9,462 nt of DNA from Oscillospiraceae bacterium (GCA_009788105.1 WQSD01000033.1:1-9462), one strand, 5' to 3'; shown: positions 1 through 7,090, counted from the first letter of the stretch. Numbers and translations are program-made. Notes: generated from the letters alone by a model not told the origin.

Positions 1-565
1 TTCGAGTGGTTTCGATTCGACCAGACATCGTGCGAAGATAAATAGAATCGGCAACAATGTCCGCAAGCTCAATCCGTCCGCTGGTTGTGTGCACTATCAG
101 TTCAGCGATGTCGATGTCGCTAATCTCCACCCGCCCGGAAACGCTGGTGATATTTATGCTATCAATGGTATCCAAAGCAGACGCAGGAATTTGCACATTA
201 AGGGGTTTGGGGCGTGGGTTCATCCGCACTCGACCCTGTTGAAAATCAAGGCTTAATGTGCCGTCAGAGGTGCTGTATCTCATCCGTTCGCGGTCGCGAA
301 GCACGCGGCGCGAATATTCGGTAACGATAATATCCCTTCCGTCGTGCACACTTACTACAATACTGCCACTTGTCCAGTCAACTTCAAGGGATGTAATGCC
401 ATCTGCCGAGAAAATATGCGTTTCATAATGATTAAAGTTCTCTTGACCGAAATTAAACAGTCCATTGCCACCTATACCTTGCACAACAAACCAAACACAC
501 AAACCTACCAATGCGAATGCAGAGATGCACCAACAAATAATAGTAATAATTTTTGTTCTGCTCAC
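1..565 (-). CDS. DUF4097-family membrane-anchored protein (3' end outside window)
   Basis: I read this from the minus strand as a GTG-started frame, open for 188 codons and cut by the window edge. Residues 5-28 form one N-terminal membrane segment. After it come beta-rich repeats with the recurring pattern SG-x-[IV]: WTSGSIVV near 65, SVSGRVEI near 141, TTSGRIEL near 160 and TMSGRIET near 179. This ladder of short beta repeats is characteristic of DUF4097 (putative adhesin / beta-helix) proteins, which usually follow PadR and HAAS genes. The GTG at 565 is preceded by GGAGG with 8 nt spacing, and it lies 1 nt after the TAG of the upstream gene, which implies translational coupling. The family has no established biochemical activity; a role in envelope sensing or stress is inferred only from its operon partners. 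The C-terminus is not visible. Confidence 0.85.
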   Translation of the reverse strand, partial: MSRTKIITIICWCISAFALVGLCVWFVVQGIGGNGLFNFGQENFNHYETHIFSADGITSLEVDWTSGSIVVSVHDGRDIIVTEYSRRVLRDRERMRYSTSDGTLSLDFQQGRVRMNPRPKPLNVQIPASALDTIDSINITSVSGRVEISDIDIAELIVHTTSGRIELADIVADSIYLRTMSGRIETTR

Positions 566-566
566 T

Positions 567-1238
567 CTATTCTCCTCCTTTTTTCTTTGATGCGAAAATT
601 GCATTAATCAATCCTTCAACCGCACCTGCAAGTGGGAAAACAATCCATGTTAAATGCCATGCGTGAGTGGTGAAACTCGCCAAAAAGTAAACCACCAAAA
701 CCAGCGACCACACGGCCGAGGAAATAGCTTTTCTCATTTGCTTTTGCTCGTGCGTACCCGATTGCCATTCTTTGAACTCTTCAATAATGCTGTCGTCTTC
801 TTTCAGATATTTAGGTTTGCTCATAGAATTAAATATAAGCAGACCGGTTGCGGCGGCAACTGTAATTATCATAAAACCAAGACCAATAGAACTTGCTCCG
901 GGTACATTAAGTTCGGATAGGATAATCAGGGGCAACACGCTTAGAATGTAAGCCATTACTGCAACAGCTGTAAATGCCGCTGAACGTGTGCGGTATTTTG
1001 CCGCCTCCGGCGAGGCTTTTGCTGCTTCGTTATTTAACTGATTAAGCAACACGCTAACATCACCAATGCTTGCAATAACAATGTTATACGCCGCCTCGGG
1101 ACTTTTCCCAACAAAAACTAAATCATCGTATTTTTCTTCAAGGTTTTGAATCATCTCTTCTTTTAGTTCGACTGTCTTTCTGCTAACAGGGGCATCTTCA
1201 AATAGCCCCTCGACATACCTGCGAATTTTGTTTTCCAT
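567..1238 (-). CDS. HAAS / permease-prefix-domain (DUF1700-like) membrane protein
   Basis: Protein of 223 residues. The N-terminal ~70 residues match the helical HAAS / permease prefix domain: an ELKEEM segment near 25, NLEEKYDDL at 32-40, then SPEAAYNIVIASIGD at 46-60. About four hydrophobic segments follow, near 88-107, 117-136, 172-190 and 196-215, with a charged cytoplasmic loop between the second and third. The C-terminus is lysine-rich (KKKGGE). I chose the ATG at 1238 over an upstream in-frame start at 1271 because GGAGG lies 9 nt before it and it follows the PadR stop by one base. In this family the domain is thought to couple a PadR regulator to membrane components; its exact activity is unknown. 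It sits between padR and the DUF4097 gene and is probably co-translated with both. Confidence 0.88.
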   Translation of the reverse strand: MENKIRRYVEGLFEDAPVSRKTVELKEEMIQNLEEKYDDLVFVGKSPEAAYNIVIASIGDVSVLLNQLNNEAAKASPEAAKYRTRSAAFTAVAVMAYILSVLPLIILSELNVPGASSIGLGFMIITVAAATGLLIFNSMSKPKYLKEDDSIIEEFKEWQSGTHEQKQMRKAISSAVWSLVLVVYFLASFTTHAWHLTWIVFPLAGAVEGLINAIFASKKKGGE

Positions 1239-1239
1239 A

Positions 1240-1575
1240 CTAATTTTCCTCCACATAAATAAGATTATCAATCATTTTTTTAAGTGTGTGCCACTCACCA
1301 TATAAGATTTTATGAGCTTCTCGCCCTACTTGGGTAATGGTGTAATAGCGTCGCCTGGCTCCTGTTTGCTCGTCGCCCCAGTAGGATGAAATGCAATCGG
1401 CTTGTTCCAGTCGCCGAAAGGCAGAATAGAGGGTGGCTTCTTTTATTTCATATTCTCCCCTGGTTAGTTGCAAAATAGACTTGTTAATTTCATAGCCATA
1501 ACTATCACCGCCTAACAGACGGGTCAAAATAATAGCATCGATATGTCCTCTGATTAAATCGGATGCAATTGGCAT
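1240..1575 (-). CDS. PadR-family transcriptional regulator
   Basis: Protein of 111 residues, the usual length of the short PadR subfamily (winged helix plus one C-terminal dimerisation helix). Family signatures are visible: SYGYEI at 25-30, the recognition-helix region EATLYSAFRRLE at 46-57, and the wing GARRRYYTIT at 72-81. It is expected to act as a cytoplasmic DNA-binding repressor, commonly autoregulatory and often responding to phenolics, drugs or envelope stress. The start at 1575 has GGAGGT 9 nt upstream. It is the first gene of the minus-strand operon with the HAAS and DUF4097 genes, a very common Firmicute arrangement. A dyad in its own promoter is a likely autoregulatory site. The ligand cannot be told from sequence. 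Confidence 0.95.
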   Translation of the reverse strand: MPIASDLIRGHIDAIILTRLLGGDSYGYEINKSILQLTRGEYEIKEATLYSAFRRLEQADCISSYWGDEQTGARRRYYTITQVGREAHKILYGEWHTLKKMIDNLIYVEEN

Positions 1576-1602
1576 AACTGGCTTACCTCCTTTCGCACAC
1601 TA

Positions 1603-1632
1603 ATTATATCATATAGATACCTCGCCTGTCAA
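1603..1632 (-). promoter_or_regulatory. Sigma-A promoter of the padR operon
   Basis: Read on the minus strand, TTGACA (1632-1627) and TATAAT (1608-1603) are both perfect consensus hexamers separated by 18 nt. The predicted start is near 1596, about 20 nt before the padR start codon, leaving room for its ribosome binding site. Confidence 0.85.
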
Positions 1633-1637
1633 GGTAT
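1617..1637. promoter_or_regulatory. Inverted repeat over the padR promoter, candidate PadR operator
   Basis: ATACCT (1617-1622), nine bases, then AGGTAT (1632-1637) form a perfect 6-bp dyad that covers the -35 box and part of the spacer of the padR promoter. PadR proteins commonly bind dyads of this kind in their own promoters. Binding here is inferred from position and symmetry only. Confidence 0.5.
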
Positions 1638-1743
1638 ATTTTTGGAAAAAACGAAAGTTTGTGAAAAGTTACTATATTTATTCGGATTGCGTTTGGTTAT
1701 ATGGTGCTAATAGACATGGTTTTGCATTAAAGTCACATAGTTG

Positions 1744-1772
1744 TTGACTTCTTTACGACATTCTGATATAAT
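1744..1772 (+). promoter_or_regulatory. Sigma-A promoter of the leuB-containing operon
   Basis: TTGACT (1744-1749), 17 nt, TATAAT (1767-1772). The predicted start near 1779 leaves a leader of about 60 nt before the ATG at 1840. It is divergent from the padR promoter; the -35 boxes are about 110 bp apart. I see no hairpin, T-box or attenuator in the leader. Confidence 0.85.
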
Positions 1773-1839
1773 ATACAAACGGCGAGATAATATGTGCGGT
1801 TGTAGCATCACAGGTGAAAGGGAAAGAGGAGAACACTCC

Positions 1840-2493
1840 ATGAAAAAACTAACTGTTATCTTACTCGTTTTATGCCTGCTTGCGGTGTCGGGACTGTCGG
1901 TGGGGGCGGATTTAGAGCCACGCGGTTCTTTCGAGGAAGTTTCGAGAGATGGAACGAGAATATTTCGCTATTATGCACGAGAAGAGGGGCGAGAACCCTT
2001 TGCGGCGGTGTACAACAACAATGAGCAACAAAGTTTAGTATACAGAATAGAAGGATTCTTTTTAGATTCTGGATGGAGAGTGTATTTTTCTGATGATATG
2101 TCCCATTTGGTGAAAGGTTCGTTTGGAATTTCATTTTATGTTAATGGCTCAAGAGTGGGGCATGCCGAACGCTACGATTTTATTGACAATTATAATGGAC
2201 GATTGCCGTGCGAATTTGGTTCTTTAATATGGGCAGTCAACTGGCGTAAAACAGGCTTGAACTCCGACACTCTCCAGTTCACAATCGATACTGACGAGGG
2301 CAGAACAATCGTGTTTGATATGACGAGTGGTGAGATTTTGCCAAACACCACGCAAAACACACCCACTTCCACCACAGATTGGTGGCTGTACATCACCATC
2401 GCAATTGTCATAATCGCCTTTATAGCAGGCGAAGTGATATATTTTACAGTAATCAAAAACAGACTAAAAGAAAAAGAGGAACAAAAACAATGA
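1840..2493 (+). CDS. Signal-peptide, single-TM protein of unknown function
   Basis: I do not recognise a family. The 217-residue protein has a signal peptide (residues 1-23, KK then a leucine-rich core, with VGA before the probable cleavage point). An extracytoplasmic domain of about 155 residues is rich in aromatic residues and beta-like segments, for example RIFRYYAR at 40-47 and GSFGISFYVNGS at 93-104. A Thr/Pro/Asn linker covers 168-180, a membrane helix about 182-206, and a short charged tail (KEKEEQKQ) is predicted to be cytoplasmic. The ATG at 1840 is chosen because AGAGGAG lies 8 nt upstream; an in-frame TTG at 1741 lies upstream of the promoter's -35 box and cannot be the start. It is first in its operon, and its TGA overlaps the leuB start as ATGA, so the two are probably translationally coupled. 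Confidence 0.85.
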   Translation: MKKLTVILLVLCLLAVSGLSVGADLEPRGSFEEVSRDGTRIFRYYAREEGREPFAAVYNNNEQQSLVYRIEGFFLDSGWRVYFSDDMSHLVKGSFGISFYVNGSRVGHAERYDFIDNYNGRLPCEFGSLIWAVNWRKTGLNSDTLQFTIDTDEGRTIVFDMTSGEILPNTTQNTPTSTTDWWLYITIAIVIIAFIAGEVIYFTVIKNRLKEKEEQKQ

Positions 2494-3548
2494 AAAAAAT
2501 CGCACTTCTTCCCGGTGACGGGATTGGACCGGAAATCACAGCCGCCGCTGTCCGTGTCCTTGACGCTGTGGGCAAATTCGAGTACGAAAGCTACCTTATC
2601 GGCGGGGCGGCAATTGACGGGGCAGGGAACCCCTTCCCTGATGCCACCTTGCAGGGCTGCCTTGCGGCGGACAGCGTACTTCTTGGGGCGGTGGGCGGCC
2701 CGAAATGGGACACCCTACCCGGAAACCAGCGCCCGGAAGTGGGCTTGCTTGCCCTCCGTGGGGCGTTGGAGCTGTACTCCAACCTTCGCCCGGCGAAGTT
2801 GTATCCTGCACTCCGCGACGCTTGCCCCCTGAAATATGACGGGGAGTTCGACATACTTATCGTGCGGGAGCTGACCGGAGGCATTTACTTCGGCGACCGG
2901 GGCAGAACGCCCTCGCCGACCGGGGACACAAAAGACGATTCCGCCTACGACACCGAGCGTTACAGCGTGCGGGAGGTGGAGCGTATTGCCCGTGTCGCCT
3001 TTGAGGCGGCGCAAAAGCGTAGCGGGCGGGTAATCAGCGTGGACAAAGCCAACGTACTGGAGTCCAGCCGCTTGTGGCGTGAGGTGATTCGCACCGTGGC
3101 GAAAGAATACCCCAGCGTGGAATGCACCGATATGCTGGTAGACAACGCCGCAATGCAGCTTATCCGCAATCCGGGGCAGTTTGACGTAATGGTGACGTCC
3201 AATATGTTCGGGGACATTCTGTCCGACGAAGCCAGCCAGCTCACTGGGTCAATTGGAATGCTGCCCTCCGCCAGCCTTGGGGCGACAAAGCGAGGGTTGT
3301 ACGAGCCGATTCACGGCTCTGCCCCTGACATTGCAGGGCAGGGGATAGCCAACCCAATCGCCACCATACTGTCCGCGGCAATGATGCTCCGCTACTCCTT
3401 TGATATGGAAGCCGAGGCGGCGGCAATCGAGGCGGCAGTAGATGCCACCCTGAACGCAGGCTTGCGAACTGGCGACATTGCCGCACCGGGTCAGGCGAAA
3501 CTGGGGACTGTGGCGATAACGGATGAGATTTTGCGGAGAATTGGGTGA
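2490..3548 (+). CDS. leuB: 3-isopropylmalate dehydrogenase
   Basis: Protein of 352 residues, normal for LeuB. It catalyses the NAD-dependent oxidation and decarboxylation of 3-isopropylmalate to 2-oxoisocaproate in leucine synthesis, in the cytoplasm. Family motifs appear in order: GDGIGPEI (9-16), LGAVGGPKWD (65-74), the substrate arginines in LRGALELYSNLRP (89-101), REL-TGGIYFG (126-135) with the catalytic tyrosine, VDKANVLESSRLWREV (184-199) with the catalytic lysine, VDNAAMQL (217-224), SNMFGDILSDEASQLTGS (237-254) with metal-binding aspartates, and the nucleotide-binding EPIHGSAPDIAGQGIANP (272-289). The ATG at 2490 follows AGAGGA and overlaps the previous stop as ATGA; its own TGA overlaps the next start. 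Local GC is about 62-65% in two 60-base samples I counted, against about 33% in the next gene. No leuA, leuC or leuD is adjacent, and no key residue appears missing. Confidence 0.97.
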   Translation: MKKIALLPGDGIGPEITAAAVRVLDAVGKFEYESYLIGGAAIDGAGNPFPDATLQGCLAADSVLLGAVGGPKWDTLPGNQRPEVGLLALRGALELYSNLRPAKLYPALRDACPLKYDGEFDILIVRELTGGIYFGDRGRTPSPTGDTKDDSAYDTERYSVREVERIARVAFEAAQKRSGRVISVDKANVLESSRLWREVIRTVAKEYPSVECTDMLVDNAAMQLIRNPGQFDVMVTSNMFGDILSDEASQLTGSIGMLPSASLGATKRGLYEPIHGSAPDIAGQGIANPIATILSAAMMLRYSFDMEAEAAAIEAAVDATLNAGLRTGDIAAPGQAKLGTVAITDEILRRIG

Positions 3549-4156
3549 TGAAGAAGGCAAATAAAATTGTTTTAATAGTAGCAGTGATTATATTTTTTGC
3601 TACGATTGCTTTGTATTTGATATTAGGGTTTGTGGCAACTTTCAGCATTGACCCAATATTAAATCATAATCCATCACAAGAGATTATCGAAGAAATTGAA
3701 AATGTATTCATGTTTGAGCTTGCTCCCCATGAAACAATATCGATTCGCTTTTTCCCTGGAATGTTGCAAGCGAGAAGAAGCATACGCTTTATAATAAATG
3801 AAGTACAATCAACAGAAGATTTTTTGTCACGCTTCCATGGGGGAACAGTAGAAGCTGGTTGGCCAAATAGCGTAAACATATCTCACCTTTTTGAAAACAA
3901 CAACCACCACGAATTTTTTGCTGATTTAAGTTTTTGCGAAGAAGAAAATACAGCAACATTTCATGTTTACAATGGCGGGTGGCCGGAGCTGAATGCCGTG
4001 TTTGGATATATGAGATCACCGCCATTTTGGACGAACCCGATATTTATAGCATTTGTTGCAGTACATTGGATTTTGTTTGCATACTTGGCTATTTATTACG
4101 GAATTCATCAAGGTATGCGTCTAAAACAATATTTCGCCATGCGAAAGCATAGCTAA
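3548..4156 (+). CDS. Two-TM membrane protein of unknown function
   Basis: No family recognised. The 202-residue protein has a lysine-rich start and a hydrophobic segment at about 7-30, then roughly 130 residues predicted outside the membrane. These include an acidic helix-like part (EIIEEIENVF), an FFPGMLQARRSIRF segment and a HLFENNNHHEFF segment. A second membrane helix at about 163-186 and a short basic tail (RLKQYFAMRKHS) complete it. The ATG at 3548 is used because GGAGA lies 8 nt upstream; the GTG at 3545 is closer than ideal. Either start overlaps the leuB TGA, so translation is probably coupled. It is AT-rich, like the operon's first gene and unlike leuB. Its overall plan (large extracytoplasmic loop, basic cytoplasmic end) resembles the first gene, but I see no clear sequence similarity. 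Confidence 0.8.
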   Translation: MKKANKIVLIVAVIIFFATIALYLILGFVATFSIDPILNHNPSQEIIEEIENVFMFELAPHETISIRFFPGMLQARRSIRFIINEVQSTEDFLSRFHGGTVEAGWPNSVNISHLFENNNHHEFFADLSFCEEENTATFHVYNGGWPELNAVFGYMRSPPFWTNPIFIAFVAVHWILFAYLAIYYGIHQGMRLKQYFAMRKHS

Positions 4157-4182
4157 CAAAAACAAACAAAGAGGTATTTATT

Positions 4183-5730
4183 ATGGAAAATCAACTAAAA
4201 CGGAAGTACGGACTGCTTATGGCGATGTGCATGGTAGTGGGTACAATCATCGGAAGCGGAATCTTCTTCCAAAACGAAAGAGTTATCACCTATATTGGTG
4301 GCAGAATGTGGATTGGTATTGCCGCATGGGCAGTTGGCGGTCTAATTACCTTGTCGCTTGCGTATGTGGCAAGCACCCTTGCCACCCGACACGAAAAAGT
4401 CGGCGGCTTGGTGGACTATACCGAAGCATTAGTAGGCAAGAGCTATAGCTATGTTTTTGGGTGGTTTTTAGCAACAATTTTCTATCCTGCTATGACTGGC
4501 ACATTGGCATTCGTGACGGCACGTTTCACAGTCGAATTGTTTGGGTGGAACACGGCATATGGCGTAAATCAATTCCTAAGCGGAGAAACATGGGCACTTG
4601 CGTTATTCTATCTCGTGTTAATATACGCCGTCAACGGACTAAGTACCAAAATATCCGAAAAAATTCAAATATCCGGAACATTTATCAAAGTCATTCCGTT
4701 GATTTTGATGGGTATCGTAGGAACTATTTTTGGACTTGTGAACGGCGTCACATTAGAAAATTTGAACTTCACGGCTACTCATGTTGGGCGTGTATACAAT
4801 GAATACGGACAACTTGTAACAGAGGGAACTCTTGTTGGTGCAAGAACGGCAATGTCAGCCTTTTTCTATGCTCTTGTTGCAACTGCTTTCGCTTATGCAG
4901 GCTGGGACTGTGTAATTAACTTAAATTCAGAAATAAAAGATGCAAAACGCAACTTGCCAAAAGCACTTATTGTAGGGATGATTATCATTACTTCAATCTA
5001 TGTAGCTTATTTTGTGGGTATTTTTGGAGCTTCGCCTGTAGAATCTGCCGTTGCGGCAGGCGGAGTCGGTACGCGCACCGGCTTTATGGCTGTGTTTGGT
5101 GATTTTGCGGGAACTTTGCTGTTTGTTTTCATTATCATATCGTGCATAGGCACACTAAACGGCTTGACTGTTGCAAGTCAACGTTCAATTTATGCCATTT
5201 CAGCACGTAATACAGGGCCGCGCCCACGTTTGTTTGGACAAATAGACAAAGAAACAAATATGCCAAACAACTCCATTTTCCTGTCAATGATTTTCATTGC
5301 CGCTTGGATGGTAGTCATTTTTGCTCATAATAGTATGTCCAATCCACCATTTAACAGCATTAACGAATCGTTACACGGCTTTAACTTTAGCATTGTTGCC
5401 TTCGCGCCGGTGGGGCTGTGTATGTTGCTCTTACCTCTATTGGTGCAAGTGATACACAAACAAAAAGATTTTGGCGTGTTTAATCGTTTTATTGCGCCCA
5501 CTCTTGCAATTATCGGAACATTGTTTTTAATGTATGCTACCTGGTATCAGCAACGAAATATAGTCTTTATTTTCTTGATTGTGTTATCCGTCTTATCAAT
5601 CATTGGCTTGCTACTCACTTTCGGCAAAGACAAAACTCCAATGCGCGGTGTTACGGCATGGATATGCGGTTTCGTGCTGGTTATTGTTGTGTCAGTGGTG
5701 TTGCTCGTTGTGTTAAACAGTGTAGCATAA
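4183..5730 (+). CDS. APC-superfamily amino acid permease
   Basis: Protein of 515 residues with about 12-13 hydrophobic segments. TM1 carries the APC substrate-backbone motif GSGIF (24-28), preceded by VVGTIIG. A second family hallmark is the segment around residues 239-266: FAYAGWDCVINLNSEIKD, followed by AKRNLPKALIVG, as in LAT/SteT/YfnA-type transporters. It should be a cytoplasmic-membrane amino acid transporter (symporter or exchanger); the substrate cannot be assigned. A loop of about 25 residues near 202-228 and a final hydrophobic segment extend it slightly beyond the common ~460-residue size. AAAGAGG lies 8 nt before the ATG. The 26-nt gap after the preceding gene holds no terminator or promoter, so it is most likely the last gene of the leuB operon. 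No clear intrinsic terminator is visible after its stop. Confidence 0.92.
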   Translation: MENQLKRKYGLLMAMCMVVGTIIGSGIFFQNERVITYIGGRMWIGIAAWAVGGLITLSLAYVASTLATRHEKVGGLVDYTEALVGKSYSYVFGWFLATIFYPAMTGTLAFVTARFTVELFGWNTAYGVNQFLSGETWALALFYLVLIYAVNGLSTKISEKIQISGTFIKVIPLILMGIVGTIFGLVNGVTLENLNFTATHVGRVYNEYGQLVTEGTLVGARTAMSAFFYALVATAFAYAGWDCVINLNSEIKDAKRNLPKALIVGMIIITSIYVAYFVGIFGASPVESAVAAGGVGTRTGFMAVFGDFAGTLLFVFIIISCIGTLNGLTVASQRSIYAISARNTGPRPRLFGQIDKETNMPNNSIFLSMIFIAAWMVVIFAHNSMSNPPFNSINESLHGFNFSIVAFAPVGLCMLLLPLLVQVIHKQKDFGVFNRFIAPTLAIIGTLFLMYATWYQQRNIVFIFLIVLSVLSIIGLLLTFGKDKTPMRGVTAWICGFVLVIVVSVVLLVVLNSVA

Positions 5731-5776
5731 AAAACGCCGTTAAATATATGTTCACAAATAATTCACTGCGCGTTTA

Positions 5777-5805
5777 CACACAAAGTGGAGAGCGTGTGAT
5801 ATAAT
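5777..5805 (+). promoter_or_regulatory. Extended -10 promoter of the first surface-protein gene
   Basis: TGA-TATAAT (5797-5805) is a perfect extended -10 element. No good -35 lies at 17 nt; TTTACA at 5773-5778 would need a 21-nt spacer, so the extended -10 probably compensates. CACAC (5777-5781) and GTGTG (5794-5798) make a small inverted repeat within the spacer. Confidence 0.65.
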
Positions 5806-5819
5806 AGTAATGTCAAATA

Positions 5820-5835
5820 TGTGCAAACTTGCACA
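5820..5835. promoter_or_regulatory. Perfect 16-bp palindrome in the 5' leader, candidate operator
   Basis: TGTGCAA-AC-TTGCACA is a perfect 7-bp dyad with a 2-bp centre. It begins about 8 nt after the predicted transcription start and ends 10 nt before the ribosome binding site. The loop is too small for a good RNA hairpin, so a DNA operator for a dimeric repressor is more likely. No regulator is identified. Confidence 0.5.
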
Positions 5836-5858
5836 ATAAAAAATTGGAGGATCTATTT

Positions 5859-7052
5859 ATGAAAAAAAGAACTACAAAACTTATTGCCCTTGCTATTGTG
5901 GCAATTATGCTGGCTACTTTAATTCCGACTTTTGCTGTGTCTGGTATTGATTTGGCAGTTGGTGCAGAAGTTGAAGTGTCATCTAACTGGGAAGGCTTTG
6001 GCGGTGAACAAATGGTAAATGGTCAAACTACCGGGCGTTGGGCTGCTGCTGCTGCTGAAACAGAACCATGGTTTATTGTAACGCTTGATCAAGTAGAAAC
6101 AATCTCTGCTGTTGCTATGCGTGAGTTTCGTGGTGGACAGGGCTTCCGTGTTCATCACCTTGTGATTTCGGTAAGTGCTACAGAAACTGGTGAAAATTGG
6201 ACAACTGTTCTTGATGAGATTTGTGAAAATTTTGATTTAATTGGCGAATTTTCAGTTTTGAGATTTGATGCCCCTGCTCAGACAAGACGTATTCGTGTAG
6301 AATTTATTACATGGCGCACCGCACCGGGGCGCGACGGATACCCTGACCCTGGTACAGCTTATGGTATTCAGCCATCTATTTATACATTCGAGGCTTTTGC
6401 CGAAGTGCCAAGTGCTGATGATTTGGAAGATATGATTGAAGCGCTTGAAGCGTTTGAAGGTTTGGTTGATGGTGCTGCAGAGGGTTTCCGAGCTCAATTT
6501 GAGTATATTTTAGAAACTTTGCGTGAAATTGATGCTGATGATATTGGTGCTATGATGTTAGCAATTAACGAAGCAAGACCAATATACGAAGCAATTTCAA
6601 CTTTCGAAGAAAATCGTGAGGCACTGTATACTCTTTATAACACAGCTATTGCGGAATTCGGAGATAGCCCTGCAAGATTTGCCGGCACCGAAGTTCCACA
6701 GGTTGCGGTTAATAGATTTATTGGCGGTCTAAACAACGCTCGTAGAGAATTGGAATTTAACAATCCTCTTGCAATTTTCGGAGTTTTAGAGCAGTTCCAA
6801 GAAGTAGTCGCAGAACTACGCGAAGCGACTGAAGGCATTGATTTGCCTGAAAACGATAGAACCCCTGAAAACGATAGAACCCCTGAAAACGATAGAACCC
6901 CTGAAAACGATAGAACCCCTGAAAACGACCCTGTTAATGATTCTGAGTTCCCGCTTATCCCGGTTATTGCTGGTGTGGCTGTGCTACTCATCATTGTTGT
7001 TGTTGCCGTAGTTGTTATGGGCAAAAAGAAAAGCGCTGGTGAAACAGAGTAA
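5859..7052 (+). CDS. Surface protein: F5/8 type C domain, helical region, PENDRT repeats, C-terminal anchor
   Basis: Protein of 397 residues. A signal peptide covers about 1-28. Residues 29-183 have the F5/8 type C (discoidin/CBM32-like) pattern: a GIDLAVGAEVEVSS start, VNGQTTGRW, EPWFIVTLDQVETISAVAM, a strand-rich centre, and a closing RRIRVEFIT...SIYTFEAFAE. Such domains often bind carbohydrate. Residues 185-327 are strongly acidic and helical, possibly coiled-coil. Residues 330-357 are PENDRT hexapeptide repeats, likely a wall-spanning spacer. Residues 365-388 form a membrane helix followed by KKK and AGETE. No LPxTG motif is present, so anchoring is probably by the helix itself. The ATG at 5859 has GGAGG 8 nt before it; an upstream in-frame TTG (5829) lies in the palindrome and lacks a binding site. 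It has its own promoter and a terminator, so is likely monocistronic. No enzymatic motif seen. Confidence 0.85.
   Translation: MKKRTTKLIALAIVAIMLATLIPTFAVSGIDLAVGAEVEVSSNWEGFGGEQMVNGQTTGRWAAAAAETEPWFIVTLDQVETISAVAMREFRGGQGFRVHHLVISVSATETGENWTTVLDEICENFDLIGEFSVLRFDAPAQTRRIRVEFITWRTAPGRDGYPDPGTAYGIQPSIYTFEAFAEVPSADDLEDMIEALEAFEGLVDGAAEGFRAQFEYILETLREIDADDIGAMMLAINEARPIYEAISTFEENREALYTLYNTAIAEFGDSPARFAGTEVPQVAVNRFIGGLNNARRELEFNNPLAIFGVLEQFQEVVAELREATEGIDLPENDRTPENDRTPENDRTPENDRTPENDPVNDSEFPLIPVIAGVAVLLIIVVVAVVVMGKKKSAGETE
6846..6929 (+). repeat. 18-bp in-frame tandem repeat (PENDRT), about 4.6 copies
   Basis: The unit CCTGAAAACGATAGAACC occurs four times in direct succession without a mismatch (6846-6917), and the first 11 bases of a fifth unit follow before the reading changes to PVND. 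Perfect DNA identity, not only protein identity, indicates recent expansion; copy changes would keep the frame and only alter spacer length. Confidence 0.95.
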
Positions 7053-7087
7053 TATAAAAAAGAGATGCTTTCGTGGCATCTCTTTTT
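6942..7087 (+). repeat. 146-bp 3' module, copy A (anchor, stop, terminator)
   Basis: This segment matches 8497-8642 at 143 of 146 positions with no gap (constant offset 1555). It encodes the end of the surface protein from SEFPLIPV to AGETE, the TAA and the whole terminator. Differences are at 6977 (synonymous), 7033 (Ser/Asn) and 7074 (terminator loop). Similarity stops abruptly on both sides. Confidence 0.95.
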
Positions 7088-7090
7088 ATT
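7054..7090. terminator. Intrinsic terminator after first surface-protein gene
   Basis: AAAGAGATGC (7059-7068) and GCATCTCTTT (7076-7085) form a perfect 10-bp stem with a 7-nt loop and a T-run. An A-run on the left side makes it potentially bidirectional. Confidence 0.93.

Noticed and set aside
57..607. Plus-strand open frames in the first 600 bases
   Set aside because: They are antisense to the DUF4097 gene, lack binding sites and show no domain.
1741..1839. N-terminal extension of the first leuB-operon gene to a TTG at 1741
   Set aside because: It would start before the -35 box of the consensus promoter, and the inner ATG at 1840 begins a proper signal peptide with a ribosome binding site.
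2379..2489. Longer leuB start
   Set aside because: It lies inside the preceding gene in another frame. The ATG at 2490 starts exactly at the conserved LeuB N-terminus with a binding site.
2515..3648. Several open frames on both strands inside and just after leuB
   Set aside because: They are by-products of the high GC content of leuB; none has a ribosome binding site or a recognisable domain.
5731..5775. Terminator after the permease gene
   Set aside because: The short complementary pieces do not form a good stem and no T-tract follows.
6846..6929. CRISPR-like array
   Set aside because: The repeats are contiguous with no spacers and are in frame within a surface protein.
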